A DNA stretch of 64,000 nucleotides, from contig NZ_CP154260.1 in NCBI RefSeq assembly GCF_039545795.1, positions 873,001 through 937,000 on the forward strand, given 5' to 3'. Source of the DNA: Chitinophaga niabensis (GTDB taxonomy: Bacteria > Bacteroidota > Bacteroidia > Chitinophagales > Chitinophagaceae). The stretch's first letter is position 1; each line of letters starts with the position of its first letter. Below are positions 44,602-53,910 of this stretch, piece after piece. A program made the position numbers and the translations under genes. The notes beneath the pieces were generated by a model. The model did no database searches. It had not been told where the DNA came from and was given only the letters and a program-made list of their open reading frames with translations.

Positions 44602-45948
44602 ATGACAAAAGTTAGAATCGTACTCTGTTGTTTATTTTTCTGTTTTGCCCTTCCTGCGCTGGCGCAGAAAGAGGGGATACATTTTTCCAGGGGCAACTGG
44701 AAAAAAGCATTGGCAGAAGCTAAACAAAGCGGTAAGCTGATCTTCATACATGTGTATACAGAGTGGGGGCTACCCAGCAAAAGAATGGAAACTGAAATAT
44801 TTCCATTAAAGGAGGTAGGCGATAAATATAATACCCATTTTATCAATTTTAAGGTAGATGTGGAAGGAGGAGAGGGGAGGTCCCTGAGCAGAAAATTCCG
44901 ATTGAAGAGATTTCCCACCTATCTCTATTTTAACGGAGATGGTGATCTCGTTTACATGTCTAATGGGCAGACCTCTAATCCTAAACGGTTCAATGGTTTG
45001 GCAGATACTGTGCTGCGGCACCACCGGGAGAATAAAGTAGAGCTTTACGCAGAAGCCAGATATGAAACGAGGAAGCAGGATAAGGCATTCGTGAAAGAAT
45101 ATTTAACGAAACTCAGGGAGTTTGGGATCATGGATGATACTATCAGTAGTGTGCAGGATCATTATTTCAGCCTGTTAAAACCAATGGAGCTGAAAGATAC
45201 TGCTACTGTGCTTTTCCTCTTAAATATGCTTACCTCTGTAAAGTCTGCTGTATTTGAACATTTCATTTCCCATCAGCCTTTTTATAGCAGCATTACTAAA
45301 AAGTTCCCTTTATGGATGGGTAATGTAGTGCTCAGTTCATTCAGGAGAGCCATCGAAACAGATGATGATGCCCTTTTCTGGGATGCACTGGTTGCCAGTA
45401 AAAAGCTGGAGAACCCATCCCTGAGGTATCCTTATTCCGTTTTCATGTATACGAACCAGTTTTATGTAATGAATAAGCAGGTGAAGCGGGTAATAGAAAG
45501 GGCGCCGTTTTTCCTGGACCGTGTTTGCGAAATGAGTGATGATGAGATCCGCCGTAAAGACCAGCAACAGTTTGAAGAACTGATGGAGCCTTATTTTTCC
45601 GGAGAAGTTGATAGCAGTACTGCCAGGAATTTTCTTCGGCAAAGGGAAGACCGGCGCACAGTATATTCTGCTTATGTTGCACACGCTTTAATTACAACGG
45701 CAGATATTTTTCAGCAGCATACCCGGAACAGAACTGATCTGAAAAAGGCCTGCGGCTGGGCGGAAAGAGGCGTTGAGCTGGACAAGGATAACTATAAGAA
45801 TTACCCAGTGTTAGCCAGGTTATATGCAAAAACAGGGATGAAACGGGAAGCGATCATTGCTATGCAAACCGCTATCACGCTGGCGCAGGAGCAAGGTGTG
45901 TCTCCTATATGGGTAGCCCTGTACAAAAGGGCCCTGGAGAACCTGTAA
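44602..45948 (+). CDS. thioredoxin-like protein lacking both active-site cysteines (paralogue 2 of 3)
   Basis: This 448-residue paralogue of the upstream gene has a signal peptide MTKVRIVLCC...PALAQ and the same domain order. At the positions of Cys56 and Cys59 it has glycine and serine (VYTEWGLPSKRMETE), so it cannot do thiol-disulfide exchange there. The cis-proline (RFPTYLYF), the surrounding strands and the C-terminal TPR-like helices are kept, so the fold is probably intact and the gene is not decaying. It may bind partners rather than act as an enzyme. Confidence 0.88.
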   Translation: MTKVRIVLCCLFFCFALPALAQKEGIHFSRGNWKKALAEAKQSGKLIFIHVYTEWGLPSKRMETEIFPLKEVGDKYNTHFINFKVDVEGGEGRSLSRKFRLKRFPTYLYFNGDGDLVYMSNGQTSNPKRFNGLADTVLRHHRENKVELYAEARYETRKQDKAFVKEYLTKLREFGIMDDTISSVQDHYFSLLKPMELKDTATVLFLLNMLTSVKSAVFEHFISHQPFYSSITKKFPLWMGNVVLSSFRRAIETDDDALFWDALVASKKLENPSLRYPYSVFMYTNQFYVMNKQVKRVIERAPFFLDRVCEMSDDEIRRKDQQQFEELMEPYFSGEVDSSTARNFLRQREDRRTVYSAYVAHALITTADIFQQHTRNRTDLKKACGWAERGVELDKDNYKNYPVLARLYAKTGMKREAIIAMQTAITLAQEQGVSPIWVALYKRALENL

Positions 45949-45972
45949 CGCTAAATGGAAAATAAGTTCAGC

Positions 45973-47319
45973 ATGACAAAAATCAAAATTATACTCTGCT
46001 GTTTGTTCACCTTCTTTTCACTTTCTGTGCTCGCACAGAAGGAAGGTTTGCGTTTTTTCAGGGGCAGCTGGTTGAAAGCAATAGAGGAAGCCAAAAAAAG
46101 CAAGAAACTGATCTTTGTAAATGTATATACAGACTGGAGCGAATCCAGCCAAAGGATGAAAGAAGAAATTTTCCCTTTAAAGATGGTGGGAGATAAATAT
46201 AATGCACAGTTCATCAACTACCGGGTAGATGGAGATTGGCAGGAAGGGGAGTCTTTCAACAACAGGTACCAGGTAGAAGTGTATCCTACTTATCTCTATA
46301 TTAATGGGGATGGTGTTGTGGTGTACAGAAGCAGTGGATACAGGGAAGATCCGCTATGGTTCATATCTTTGGCGGATACTGCATTATACATCCATGAGGC
46401 CAGGCAGGCAATGCCGGCATGGCAGGCATCCTATCCTGACCGTAAAAATGATAAAGAGTTTGTAAGAGAATACCTGAACAGGCTGATCATTTTTGAAATG
46501 CCTTCGGATACCATCAATATGGTGCGGGACCAATTTTTCAGTCAGTTAAGTCCTTCAGAATTAAAAGATACTGCCACTGCCAGCGTTCTCCTCAAATCAC
46601 TCATAACAGTAACATCTCCTGCATTTGAACATATTATGGCTAACCAGGCCTTTTACAAGGGCTTTGCACCGGAACTTTCTTTAACACTGGGCAGTGTGAT
46701 CATTAATTCGATCATGAAGGCTACCGCATCACCGGACGATGATCTTTTCAGAAAGGCAGATGCTTTCAGCAGTAAATTAGAGGATCCGTTACCAAGGTAT
46801 CCTTATCTCGTTTTTCTATACCGTAACGAATATTATCTCGCTACCAAACAAATACAGCGGATGATTGACAGGTCTCCTGTTTTTATGGATAGTATCTGCC
46901 GCATAGGAGAAGAAGGGTTCCGGCTCAGGGATCAGCAACTGTTCGAGCAGATCATGCGGCCTTATACCTCAGGTGAACAGGATAGCACCCAGGTGGAGGA
47001 TTTTCCCTATTTGAAGGAAAGTGCACGCAGCTATTATTCAAAATATACTGCCAGTGTTATGAATAAAGCAGCGAGCCTTTTTCTGCAGCATGCGACAGAC
47101 GTGAAAGATCTGAGAAAGGCCTGCGTTTGGGCGGCAAGATCTGTGGATATGGATATGTATAACTATGCATACTATACCACACTTTCACAATTGTACGCAA
47201 AGGTGGGCATGAGAAGGGAGGCCGTTAGTACCATGGAAGCCGCTATCAGCCTGGCGAAACAACAGCGTGTACCTGAAACCATCCTTAGTATCTACAAGGA
47301 TGCGCTGAAAGCCCTGTAG
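45973..47319 (+). CDS. thioredoxin-like protein lacking both active-site cysteines (paralogue 3 of 3)
   Basis: The third 448-residue paralogue has signal peptide MTKIKIILCC...SVLAQ. The CxxC positions read SESS (VYTDWSESSQRMKEE), a different substitution from paralogue 2, so the two losses arose independently or diverged later. The cis-proline (VYPTYLYI) and the helical C-terminal half with TPR-like ending (YYTTLSQLYAKVGMRREAV) are conserved. It lies 24 bases after paralogue 2, probably in one transcript. Confidence 0.88.
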   Translation: MTKIKIILCCLFTFFSLSVLAQKEGLRFFRGSWLKAIEEAKKSKKLIFVNVYTDWSESSQRMKEEIFPLKMVGDKYNAQFINYRVDGDWQEGESFNNRYQVEVYPTYLYINGDGVVVYRSSGYREDPLWFISLADTALYIHEARQAMPAWQASYPDRKNDKEFVREYLNRLIIFEMPSDTINMVRDQFFSQLSPSELKDTATASVLLKSLITVTSPAFEHIMANQAFYKGFAPELSLTLGSVIINSIMKATASPDDDLFRKADAFSSKLEDPLPRYPYLVFLYRNEYYLATKQIQRMIDRSPVFMDSICRIGEEGFRLRDQQLFEQIMRPYTSGEQDSTQVEDFPYLKESARSYYSKYTASVMNKAASLFLQHATDVKDLRKACVWAARSVDMDMYNYAYYTTLSQLYAKVGMRREAVSTMEAAISLAKQQRVPETILSIYKDALKAL

Positions 47320-47379
47320 CTGATTGCCGTTCATCATTTTGGGCTGTTCAGATATTATTAGTTTATTATCTTATACGCT

Positions 47380-48471
47380 ATGTGGAAATTCTATACTATC
47401 ATCTGTACCCTGATGCCCTATGCAGGCATACTATGTGCCCAGGAAAGATCATCCATGGGCTTCGAGGAATATGAACCGAAGTCTACGCTCGTAGTGCCGG
47501 AGCATAAACTCACCAAAGCTAAATTTCCTTTCGTTGATATACATAATCACCAGAATGGCCTGGGTTCTGGAGACCTGCGGGGCATACTGAAAGATATGGA
47601 TGCATTGAACATGAAAGTGATGATAAACCTCAGTGGCGGCAACGGCGCCGGCCTGAAAAGGCAGACGGATAATGTGAAAGCGAATGCACCCAAACGGTTC
47701 ATCATCTTTGCCAATATCAGCTTTGGCGGAATAGGCGAACCCGGGTGGACGGAGAAAGCGGTGAAACAACTGGAGGAAGATGTGCGTAATGGCGCCAATG
47801 GCCTGAAGATCTTCAAGAGCCTGGGGCTGAGTGTTAAAGATAATACCGGTAAACGTGTAGCCGTAGATGACCCGCGCCTGGATGCCATCTGGAAAAAGGC
47901 TGGGGAGTTAAAAATTCCTGTGCTGATCCACGCAGCTGATCCCAAACCTTTCTGGGACCCGGTGGATAAAGACAATGAGCGCTGGCTGGAAATAGTGACG
48001 CATCCCGGTCGTAAAAGAGGGCCGGATAATCCTGTTCCCTGGGAGACGATCATTGAAGAAGAACACCGCATGTTCAAAAAACATCCCGGTACTAAGTTCA
48101 TCAATGCACACTTTGGCTGGTATGCGAATGACCTGGGTAAGCTGAGCAAGTTGATGGATGAGATGCCGCATATGTACGTGGAATTCGGGGCGGTGATAGC
48201 AGAGCTGGGCAGGCAGCCTAAAGCAGCAAGGCAGTTCTTCGAAAAGTACCAGGACAGGATCTTGTTCGGCAAAGATTCCTGGCAACCGGAAGAGTATGCT
48301 ACTTATTTCCGCGTACTGGAAACAGCGGATGAATACTTTCCTTATCATAAGAAGTACCATGCCTTCTGGCGGATGTATGGCATGAACCTGCCGGATGATA
48401 TCCTGAAGAAAGTGTATTATAAAAATGCATTAAAACTGATCCCGGCGATAGATAAGGGTTTGTTTGAGTAG
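47380..48471 (+). CDS. exported amidohydrolase-2-family metal-dependent hydrolase
   Basis: This 363-residue TIM-barrel hydrolase follows a signal peptide MWKFYTIICTLMPYAGILCAQ. Metal-site motifs: VDIHNHQNG (HxH at about 51-53), LKIFKSLG at about 142, VLIHAADPKPFWDPV at about 180, FINAHFGWYANDL at about 243 and the aspartate in ILFGKDSWQPEEY at about 300. The family hydrolyses or decarboxylates varied substrates, and none can be assigned here. The start is preceded by TATCTTAT, a poor -7 match, 5 bases before the ATG. A terminator follows. Confidence 0.85.
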   Translation: MWKFYTIICTLMPYAGILCAQERSSMGFEEYEPKSTLVVPEHKLTKAKFPFVDIHNHQNGLGSGDLRGILKDMDALNMKVMINLSGGNGAGLKRQTDNVKANAPKRFIIFANISFGGIGEPGWTEKAVKQLEEDVRNGANGLKIFKSLGLSVKDNTGKRVAVDDPRLDAIWKKAGELKIPVLIHAADPKPFWDPVDKDNERWLEIVTHPGRKRGPDNPVPWETIIEEEHRMFKKHPGTKFINAHFGWYANDLGKLSKLMDEMPHMYVEFGAVIAELGRQPKAARQFFEKYQDRILFGKDSWQPEEYATYFRVLETADEYFPYHKKYHAFWRMYGMNLPDDILKKVYYKNALKLIPAIDKGLFE

Positions 48472-48485
48472 GAGATCAAAAAAAA

Positions 48486-48511
48486 GCCGCCCTGATGAGG
48501 CGGATTTTTTT
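48486..48511 (+). terminator. rho-independent terminator after the amidohydrolase gene
   Basis: CCGCC (48487-48491) pairs with GGCGG (48499-48503) around a 7-base loop, with a run of A before it and ATTTTTTT after it. The A-tract on the left means it could also work on the minus strand. Confidence 0.75.
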
Positions 48512-48643
48512 ATGGGAGAGAATTTTATTAAGATTGATTTCTTTTTAAACGTGTTGCAGGCTAGAAAGACTTTGAAAAGTATGCTTCTGTATTTTGGCAG
48601 CATGTTTTCTATTTAATTAAAAGCCCGCCGCAGGCGCACCCTC

Positions 48644-49009
48644 TCAGCATTCATGCTTGGATAAAGGATTCTCAAACGCATTACTATCATCTTCCTCCCG
48701 TTCCGTCAAACACTTGAAATCCTTTTCGATCAAGATCTTCAATACGCTATTATCTGCGTTTTGCTGCTCAAATTGAATCCCTACCAGGTCTGTATCTATC
48801 CATTCCTTCGCCTTCTCCGCAAGGATGCTCATATGTACACCGCTGCCTTCCAGTTTAACTTTATACTTGTCGCCGATACGCACACAAAAGTGAAGGCTCG
48901 CTGCACCAATATGTGTTTCTTCTTCCACCTTGCCATGCTCCTTTAATGCCCCGATATCTGCTTTATCCAGGCGGTAACGGATGCTGTTTCCTCTTATCCT
49001 GATCTTCAT
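48644..49009 (-). CDS. DUF7009-like protein, last gene of the nitrate operon
   Basis: A 121-residue soluble protein beginning MKIRIRGNSIRYRLDKADIGALKEHG; I recognise this opening as that of the DUF7009 family of Bacteroidota, whose function is unknown. It has no signal peptide. The middle reads as beta strands (HFCVRIGDKYKVKLEGSG, DLVGIQFEQQ), and the tail LIEKDFKCLTEREEDDSNAF is acidic. It starts 1 base after the stop of the rubredoxin-like gene, so it belongs to the nitrate operon and probably assists the enzymes or their maturation (inference). Confidence 0.75.
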   Translation of the reverse strand: MKIRIRGNSIRYRLDKADIGALKEHGKVEEETHIGAASLHFCVRIGDKYKVKLEGSGVHMSILAEKAKEWIDTDLVGIQFEQQNADNSVLKILIEKDFKCLTEREEDDSNAFENPLSKHEC

Positions 49010-49010
49010 G

Positions 49011-50384
49011 TTAAGTAGTTTGAATTAATGTGCTGAAGGGCACTTCCTTAAATGCACTGATCTCCGTTTCGCAAATATAACACTGTTCTCCCTGTCCCTC
49101 TTCATAAATGCTCATACAGCAGGGGCATTGCAATACCATTTTTTCCGGAGCACTGTTCACCGGGGCAGGCTGCTGTTCTGCCACGTATTGCTGTAATACA
49201 TCCCATTCACTGCCCTTTTCGTAATAGTGTTTACACAAAGATACGATATAAGGTCCAAGATGTTCTTTGGTGACATTATCCCGGTAGAGCACCAGGGTAC
49301 TGGAATTAGGGTTGAAATCCGCAGTATAGAGGATGTCGAAACGCTGCATGTATTTCAGCTTGCTGTTGTATTTATTTTCCTGTTTGCGGATCACAATAGC
49401 CCCGAAATGACTATTCCCGGGCTGCATGCGGATGCTGAAGCAAAGGCCGTAGGTACGTACATCTGCTGTGTCAAAGTGCCGGATGATATGTCTTTTCAGA
49501 ATGAGGCTGTCCTCACAGTTATCCGCAATCTGCCAGTTCAGTTCATTGGCGGCATGCCGCACATTGATGCCATGTTTCCCCAAAGCATAATCCCAGAGCC
49601 GCCGGTGTGCAGGCTCAATATCCCGTACAATGATGGATTTCCAGGAGGTGGCATAGAGTTGTCCTACGCCGGTTTCCAGGCATATAGAGCAGAGGTCTTT
49701 GAGAAAGGCTACGGAGAATTCTTCATCTCTGCGGTAAATGCCCAGCCAGTATTGGTTATTGTATTTATTGAACCCTTCGTAATAGGGGAGATGGAAAACC
49801 GGTAGATCCAGTTCTTTATCCTTTGGCCGGCCAATGTAATCACAGAGCTTTTCGGGGATCTGTGTCATATGTTCTTCCAGGAACCTGCTCACCTGCGGAA
49901 TGCTGTTGGTATAGATCAGCTCTGGCCAGCAGTAAGTGGATTGCTGACCCGGCAGGCGGATATACAGGTACCAGTAATGTGCATGTGCAGATGCGATCCA
50001 GTTAATATGCCCGGTGAAGAAAGGCATAAAGGTTTGCTGGCTGTCGCAGATATTGATCTTTAGTTTAGGTGGTGTTTCAAACAGATCGAAGATATCTTTG
50101 TAGATCCCTTCCTTGAGCCATGAATCAGGGATGAAGATATCTGTTGCGGCGTAAGAGCTGCTGATATTAGGTGTTTGGGAAAGAACGATGTGTTTCTCGC
50201 GGCAGGCGTTTTCAAATTGTTTGCAGTATTTGTTCTGCACCTCCACATAGAGCTGCTGCCGCAGGCCGAAGCGTACCTGTGTAACCTGTGCTGCTGTAGC
50301 TATGTTCAGCACTTCCTGCAGATAACCGGGGGAAATGATACCGCCGGTGAAATTGATACTGAAGATCTGTGATAGTCTGGCCAT
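49011..50384 (-). CDS. siroheme-reductase-like protein without cofactor cysteines, rubredoxin-like tail
   Basis: This 457-residue protein of the nitrate operon is not a standard enzyme. The N-terminus (INFTGGIISPGYLQEVLNI ... VTQVRFGLRQQLYVEV, residues 9-50) looks like the ferredoxin-like half domain of nitrite/sulfite reductases, and a second such half appears near 225-260 (SICLETGVGQLYATSWKSII). The two cysteine motifs that hold siroheme and [4Fe-4S] in NirA or NirB (CxxxxxC and CxxxC) are absent. The C-terminal 35 residues carry CPCC and CYIC ten residues apart, a rubredoxin-like or zinc-knuckle metal site. It is 2 bases downstream of the nitrate reductase gene, so an electron-transfer or assembly role for that enzyme is likely (inference). 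Confidence 0.75.
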   Translation of the reverse strand: MARLSQIFSINFTGGIISPGYLQEVLNIATAAQVTQVRFGLRQQLYVEVQNKYCKQFENACREKHIVLSQTPNISSSYAATDIFIPDSWLKEGIYKDIFDLFETPPKLKINICDSQQTFMPFFTGHINWIASAHAHYWYLYIRLPGQQSTYCWPELIYTNSIPQVSRFLEEHMTQIPEKLCDYIGRPKDKELDLPVFHLPYYEGFNKYNNQYWLGIYRRDEEFSVAFLKDLCSICLETGVGQLYATSWKSIIVRDIEPAHRRLWDYALGKHGINVRHAANELNWQIADNCEDSLILKRHIIRHFDTADVRTYGLCFSIRMQPGNSHFGAIVIRKQENKYNSKLKYMQRFDILYTADFNPNSSTLVLYRDNVTKEHLGPYIVSLCKHYYEKGSEWDVLQQYVAEQQPAPVNSAPEKMVLQCPCCMSIYEEGQGEQCYICETEISAFKEVPFSTLIQTT

Positions 50385-50386
50385 AA

Positions 50387-53300
50387 TTACACGAGTTCCT
50401 GTTGCAATGTTCTTTTTACTTTATTCTTTTCCAGCAGCTGTTTCACTTCCGGTTTGCAACTGCCGCAGCCCAATCCTGCGCCACTGGCTTTGCAGAGTTC
50501 ATCCAGGGAGCTGAATCCTTCTTTGATCTTCTCGCAGATATTTCCTTCACCCACATTTCCGCAGGAGCATACCAGTTTCCCGATCACCGGCGCTGCTTTT
50601 TTGCCGGAGCGCAGGAGTTCCAGTCTTTTATCTGATAGCTCTATCTTCTGTTGGATCAGTTCCCTGAATTCCTGGAATTCAGATTTATCACCGATAAGGA
50701 TAGCGCCTACCAGGCGGTCGTTATGGATGATACATTTTTTATAGAACCTTCTTGACTTGTCAATGAACACTACTTCTTCATATGCAGGGTCAGCCGGTGT
50801 TTCCACCATGCCCAGCGAGCACAGTTCCATGCCATGCATTTTGAGGATGTTCATAAAAAGGGATCCTTCATAATACCCTGTGATATCCCCGTTCATATGG
50901 CGGGCTACAATAGCTGCCTGTTGTTCTGCGGCTGCGGTGATGCCATACAAGGTACCTTCGTAGGAGGCGATTTCACCGATAGCATAAATGGAAGGATCAC
51001 TGGTAAGGAGGTATTCATTCACAATTACGCCACGGTTGCAGGCAAGCTGGCTGGCCTGTGCCAATTCAATGTTGGGTACGGTGCCTATAGATATCACTAC
51101 CGCCTGGCAGGCAATATGCCGTCCACTTTTCAGGCGTACGCCATCCACCTTTTTCAAACCGCTGAACTGTTCTATTTCATCATTGTAATAGATATCGATG
51201 TCACGGTCTTTCAGTTCTTCATGCAGCAACTGTGCACCGAGTGTGTCCAGCTGCCTGTCCATCAGGCGGGAGGTACGTTGTACCACGGCTACTTCAATAT
51301 TCATTTCCCGCAGGGATGCTGCAAGTTCAATACCTAATAATCCACCGCCTACAATTACGATCTTGCCTTTTGAAGGATCTGTGTGTTGTACAAAAGCATC
51401 TGCATCCCTCCGGCTACGCATCGTGAAGATGCCTTTGAGTTGGGGTACATCTTTCAGCATGGCAGCACGGCTGCCGGTGCCCATGATCAGTACATCGTAA
51501 GTGTGAGTATTTCCTTTACTGTCTATGATATATTTCTCTTCCCGGTTGATCTTTTCAATACTCATGCCCCTGTGCAGTGTAATGTTCATGAGGGCTTCCT
51601 CCGCATCGGACATTTTCACCAGTTGTGCCCATTGCTGGGTACCGCTGATATAATCGGGGAGCATTACGCGGTTATAAAAGGGCTGGTCTTCTTTATTGAA
51701 CACCACTATTTCATCGCGGGTATTCAGGGTACGGTAGGTTTTCACAAAGCCATAGGCACCGGCGCCGGCACCTATGACTATGATCTTCTGGAACGGTTTT
51801 TCATAACGCAATACCTGTACAGCAGCGTATTTCAGATCTGGCTGTTTCGAGATCGGATCTACGATATTATTAGTTAGATTATTTGCACGGTTGAGATCAC
51901 TGTTCAATATTTTTCCCCAATGCATAGGGAGGAACACCACGCCTTTTTTGATAGTGGTGCAAAGCTGTGCTTTTACACGCACGGTACCTCTTTCATTCCT
52001 TACTTCTACCAGGTCGTCCTGCCGGATGTTCCGCTCACGGGCATCTTCAGGGTGGATCTCCAGGAAAGAGGAAGCGATGTGTTGTTTCAGTTTACTCACT
52101 TTCCCTGTTTTACTCATCGTATGCCACTGATCGCGGATGCGGCCTGTGGTGAGGATCAGGGGATAGGTATCGTTCAGGGCTTCTGAATTATTTTCATCAT
52201 CAAAAGAATGGATGTTTGCTTTTTTGTTAGGTGTGTAAAATGAGTGATCTGTGAAAAGCCGCGGTGTGCCATGGTCTTTTGTACCATCAGGGTAAGGCCA
52301 TTGTACACTGCGTTTTTCTTTCAGCAGCTGGTAGTTCAGCCCGCTGATATCGATATTGGTACCAGCTGTCAGCCGGCAATGTTCGTTGTATATTTCTCCG
52401 GCATTGGCATAATCAAATCCTTTGTAACCCATCTTTTTCGCGAAGCGGCAGATGATCTCTGCATCCGGCAAAGCTTCTCCCGGCGCATCGGTTATTTTAT
52501 GGAGGTAGCTGATGCGGCGTTCCGCATTGGTCATGGTGCCTTCCTTTTCTGCCCATGCTGCGGCGGGTAAAACCACATCCGCATAAGCCAGTGTTTCCGG
52601 TTTGTTGGAGATCTCCTGTACCACCACAAACTTCGCTTTCTGTAAAGCAGCTTCCATGAAACGTACATCCGGCAGGCTCACCAATGGGTTGGAGGACATG
52701 ATCCAGATCGCTTTCAACCGGCCATCGTTTAAGGCGGCAAACATTTCTGTAGCCGTAAGCCCTGGTTTGTCTGACAAGGGCACGCCTCCCCAGAATTCCT
52801 GTACAGCCTGCCGGTGCGCGGGATTATCCAACACACGATGTGCAGGCAGGAGATTCGATAGGCCACCTACTTCCCGTCCGCCCATTGCATTGGGCTGGCC
52901 GGTTAGAGAGAAAGGGCCGCAACCCGGTTTACCTATCTTTCCGGTGATCAGGTGCAGGTTGATCAGGCTAAGGTTTTTATGTACACCTACCACACTTTGG
53001 TTCAGGCCCATGGTCCACATGGTCATGAAGCTTTTTGCTTCGCCAATGTAATGTGCTGCATCATAAATGGCAGTATCCGGTATGCCGCAAATAAGTGCAG
53101 CTTCCGTAATGCTCCGCTGCATCACCATCTCCCGGTATTTTTCAAAACCATTGGTATGCTGCTGCAGGAAGGCTGCATCTGTTTTACCCTGTTCTATGAG
53201 TAATCTGCCGATGGCATGATGTAACACGATATCAGTACCCGGGTGCAGTTGCAGATGAAGGTCTGCCATGGTGCAACTTTGCGTAACACGGGGATCACTT

Positions 53301-53899
53301 ACAATGATCTTCAGCCGGGGATTAGCTGCCCTGGCGGCTTCTATGCGGCGCCATAAAATAGGATGGCACCAGGCGGGGTTAGCCCCGGCCACAAAGATGC
53401 AATCTGTTTGTTCAATATCATCATAAGTGCCGGGTACCACATCTTCTCCTAAAGACATTTTATACGCAGCCACGGCGCTGCTCATGCAAAGCCGGGAGTT
53501 GGTATCAATGTTATTGCTGCCAATAAAACCTTTGATCAGTTTATTGACTACATAATATTCTTCCGTTAAACACTGGCCGGATGCATAAAATGCAACGGCA
53601 TCCGGCCCGTGTTTTTCTATGATAGCTTTAAAAACAGCCGCCGTTCTGTCCAGTGCCTGTTCCCAGGAAACCCTTTGGCGCGGGCTGTTCCGGCTGTACC
53701 GCATTTCAGGATGCATCAAACGGTCTGAAGTATCCGTTACGGTATAGTGCAGGTTCATTCCTTTGGAGCATAACATGCCCCTGTTCACAGGATGATCTTT
53801 ATCCCCCTCTACCGTTAATCTTCCCTGCCTGTCGCGATGAACTATTACACCACATCCTACTCCGCAATAGCAACAGGTTGTTTTGAATGATGCCTGCAT
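50387..53899 (-). CDS. assimilatory nitrate reductase fused to NirB-like flavoprotein and BFD domain
   Basis: This is a 1170-residue three-part enzyme. Residues 1-690 are the molybdenum subunit of NasA/NapA type: [4Fe-4S] ligands Cys9, Cys12, Cys16 and Cys44 (CCYCGVGCG ... LCSKG), the molybdenum-ligand segment NSRLCMSSAVAAYKMSLG (about 135) and the late TTGRIRDQWHTMSKTGKV (dinucleotide-binding). Residues about 700-1080 are an FAD/NAD(P)-binding module (IIVIGAGAGAYGFVKTY, GKIVIVGGGLLGIELAASL, DPSIYAIGE) related to the NirB of this operon. Residues about 1105-1155 are a BFD-like [2Fe-2S] domain (LVCSCGNVGEGNIC, GLGCGSCKPEV). NAD(P)H electrons could pass FAD to [2Fe-2S] to [4Fe-4S] to Mo-bis-MGD within one chain, reducing nitrate to nitrite. 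It needs the moa/mob/moe products. Confidence 0.92.
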   Translation of the reverse strand: MQASFKTTCCYCGVGCGVIVHRDRQGRLTVEGDKDHPVNRGMLCSKGMNLHYTVTDTSDRLMHPEMRYSRNSPRQRVSWEQALDRTAAVFKAIIEKHGPDAVAFYASGQCLTEEYYVVNKLIKGFIGSNNIDTNSRLCMSSAVAAYKMSLGEDVVPGTYDDIEQTDCIFVAGANPAWCHPILWRRIEAARAANPRLKIIVSDPRVTQSCTMADLHLQLHPGTDIVLHHAIGRLLIEQGKTDAAFLQQHTNGFEKYREMVMQRSITEAALICGIPDTAIYDAAHYIGEAKSFMTMWTMGLNQSVVGVHKNLSLINLHLITGKIGKPGCGPFSLTGQPNAMGGREVGGLSNLLPAHRVLDNPAHRQAVQEFWGGVPLSDKPGLTATEMFAALNDGRLKAIWIMSSNPLVSLPDVRFMEAALQKAKFVVVQEISNKPETLAYADVVLPAAAWAEKEGTMTNAERRISYLHKITDAPGEALPDAEIICRFAKKMGYKGFDYANAGEIYNEHCRLTAGTNIDISGLNYQLLKEKRSVQWPYPDGTKDHGTPRLFTDHSFYTPNKKANIHSFDDENNSEALNDTYPLILTTGRIRDQWHTMSKTGKVSKLKQHIASSFLEIHPEDARERNIRQDDLVEVRNERGTVRVKAQLCTTIKKGVVFLPMHWGKILNSDLNRANNLTNNIVDPISKQPDLKYAAVQVLRYEKPFQKIIVIGAGAGAYGFVKTYRTLNTRDEIVVFNKEDQPFYNRVMLPDYISGTQQWAQLVKMSDAEEALMNITLHRGMSIEKINREEKYIIDSKGNTHTYDVLIMGTGSRAAMLKDVPQLKGIFTMRSRRDADAFVQHTDPSKGKIVIVGGGLLGIELAASLREMNIEVAVVQRTSRLMDRQLDTLGAQLLHEELKDRDIDIYYNDEIEQFSGLKKVDGVRLKSGRHIACQAVVISIGTVPNIELAQASQLACNRGVIVNEYLLTSDPSIYAIGEIASYEGTLYGITAAAEQQAAIVARHMNGDITGYYEGSLFMNILKMHGMELCSLGMVETPADPAYEEVVFIDKSRRFYKKCIIHNDRLVGAILIGDKSEFQEFRELIQQKIELSDKRLELLRSGKKAAPVIGKLVCSCGNVGEGNICEKIKEGFSSLDELCKASGAGLGCGSCKPEVKQLLEKNKVKRTLQQELV

Positions 53900-53910
53900 G
53901 TTTAAAATAT

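Noticed and set aside
48617..48640. Possible minus-strand terminator after the DUF7009-like gene
   Set aside because: The GC-rich stretch folds only with a very small loop and the following tract TTTTAATTAAA is weak; I could not support it well enough.
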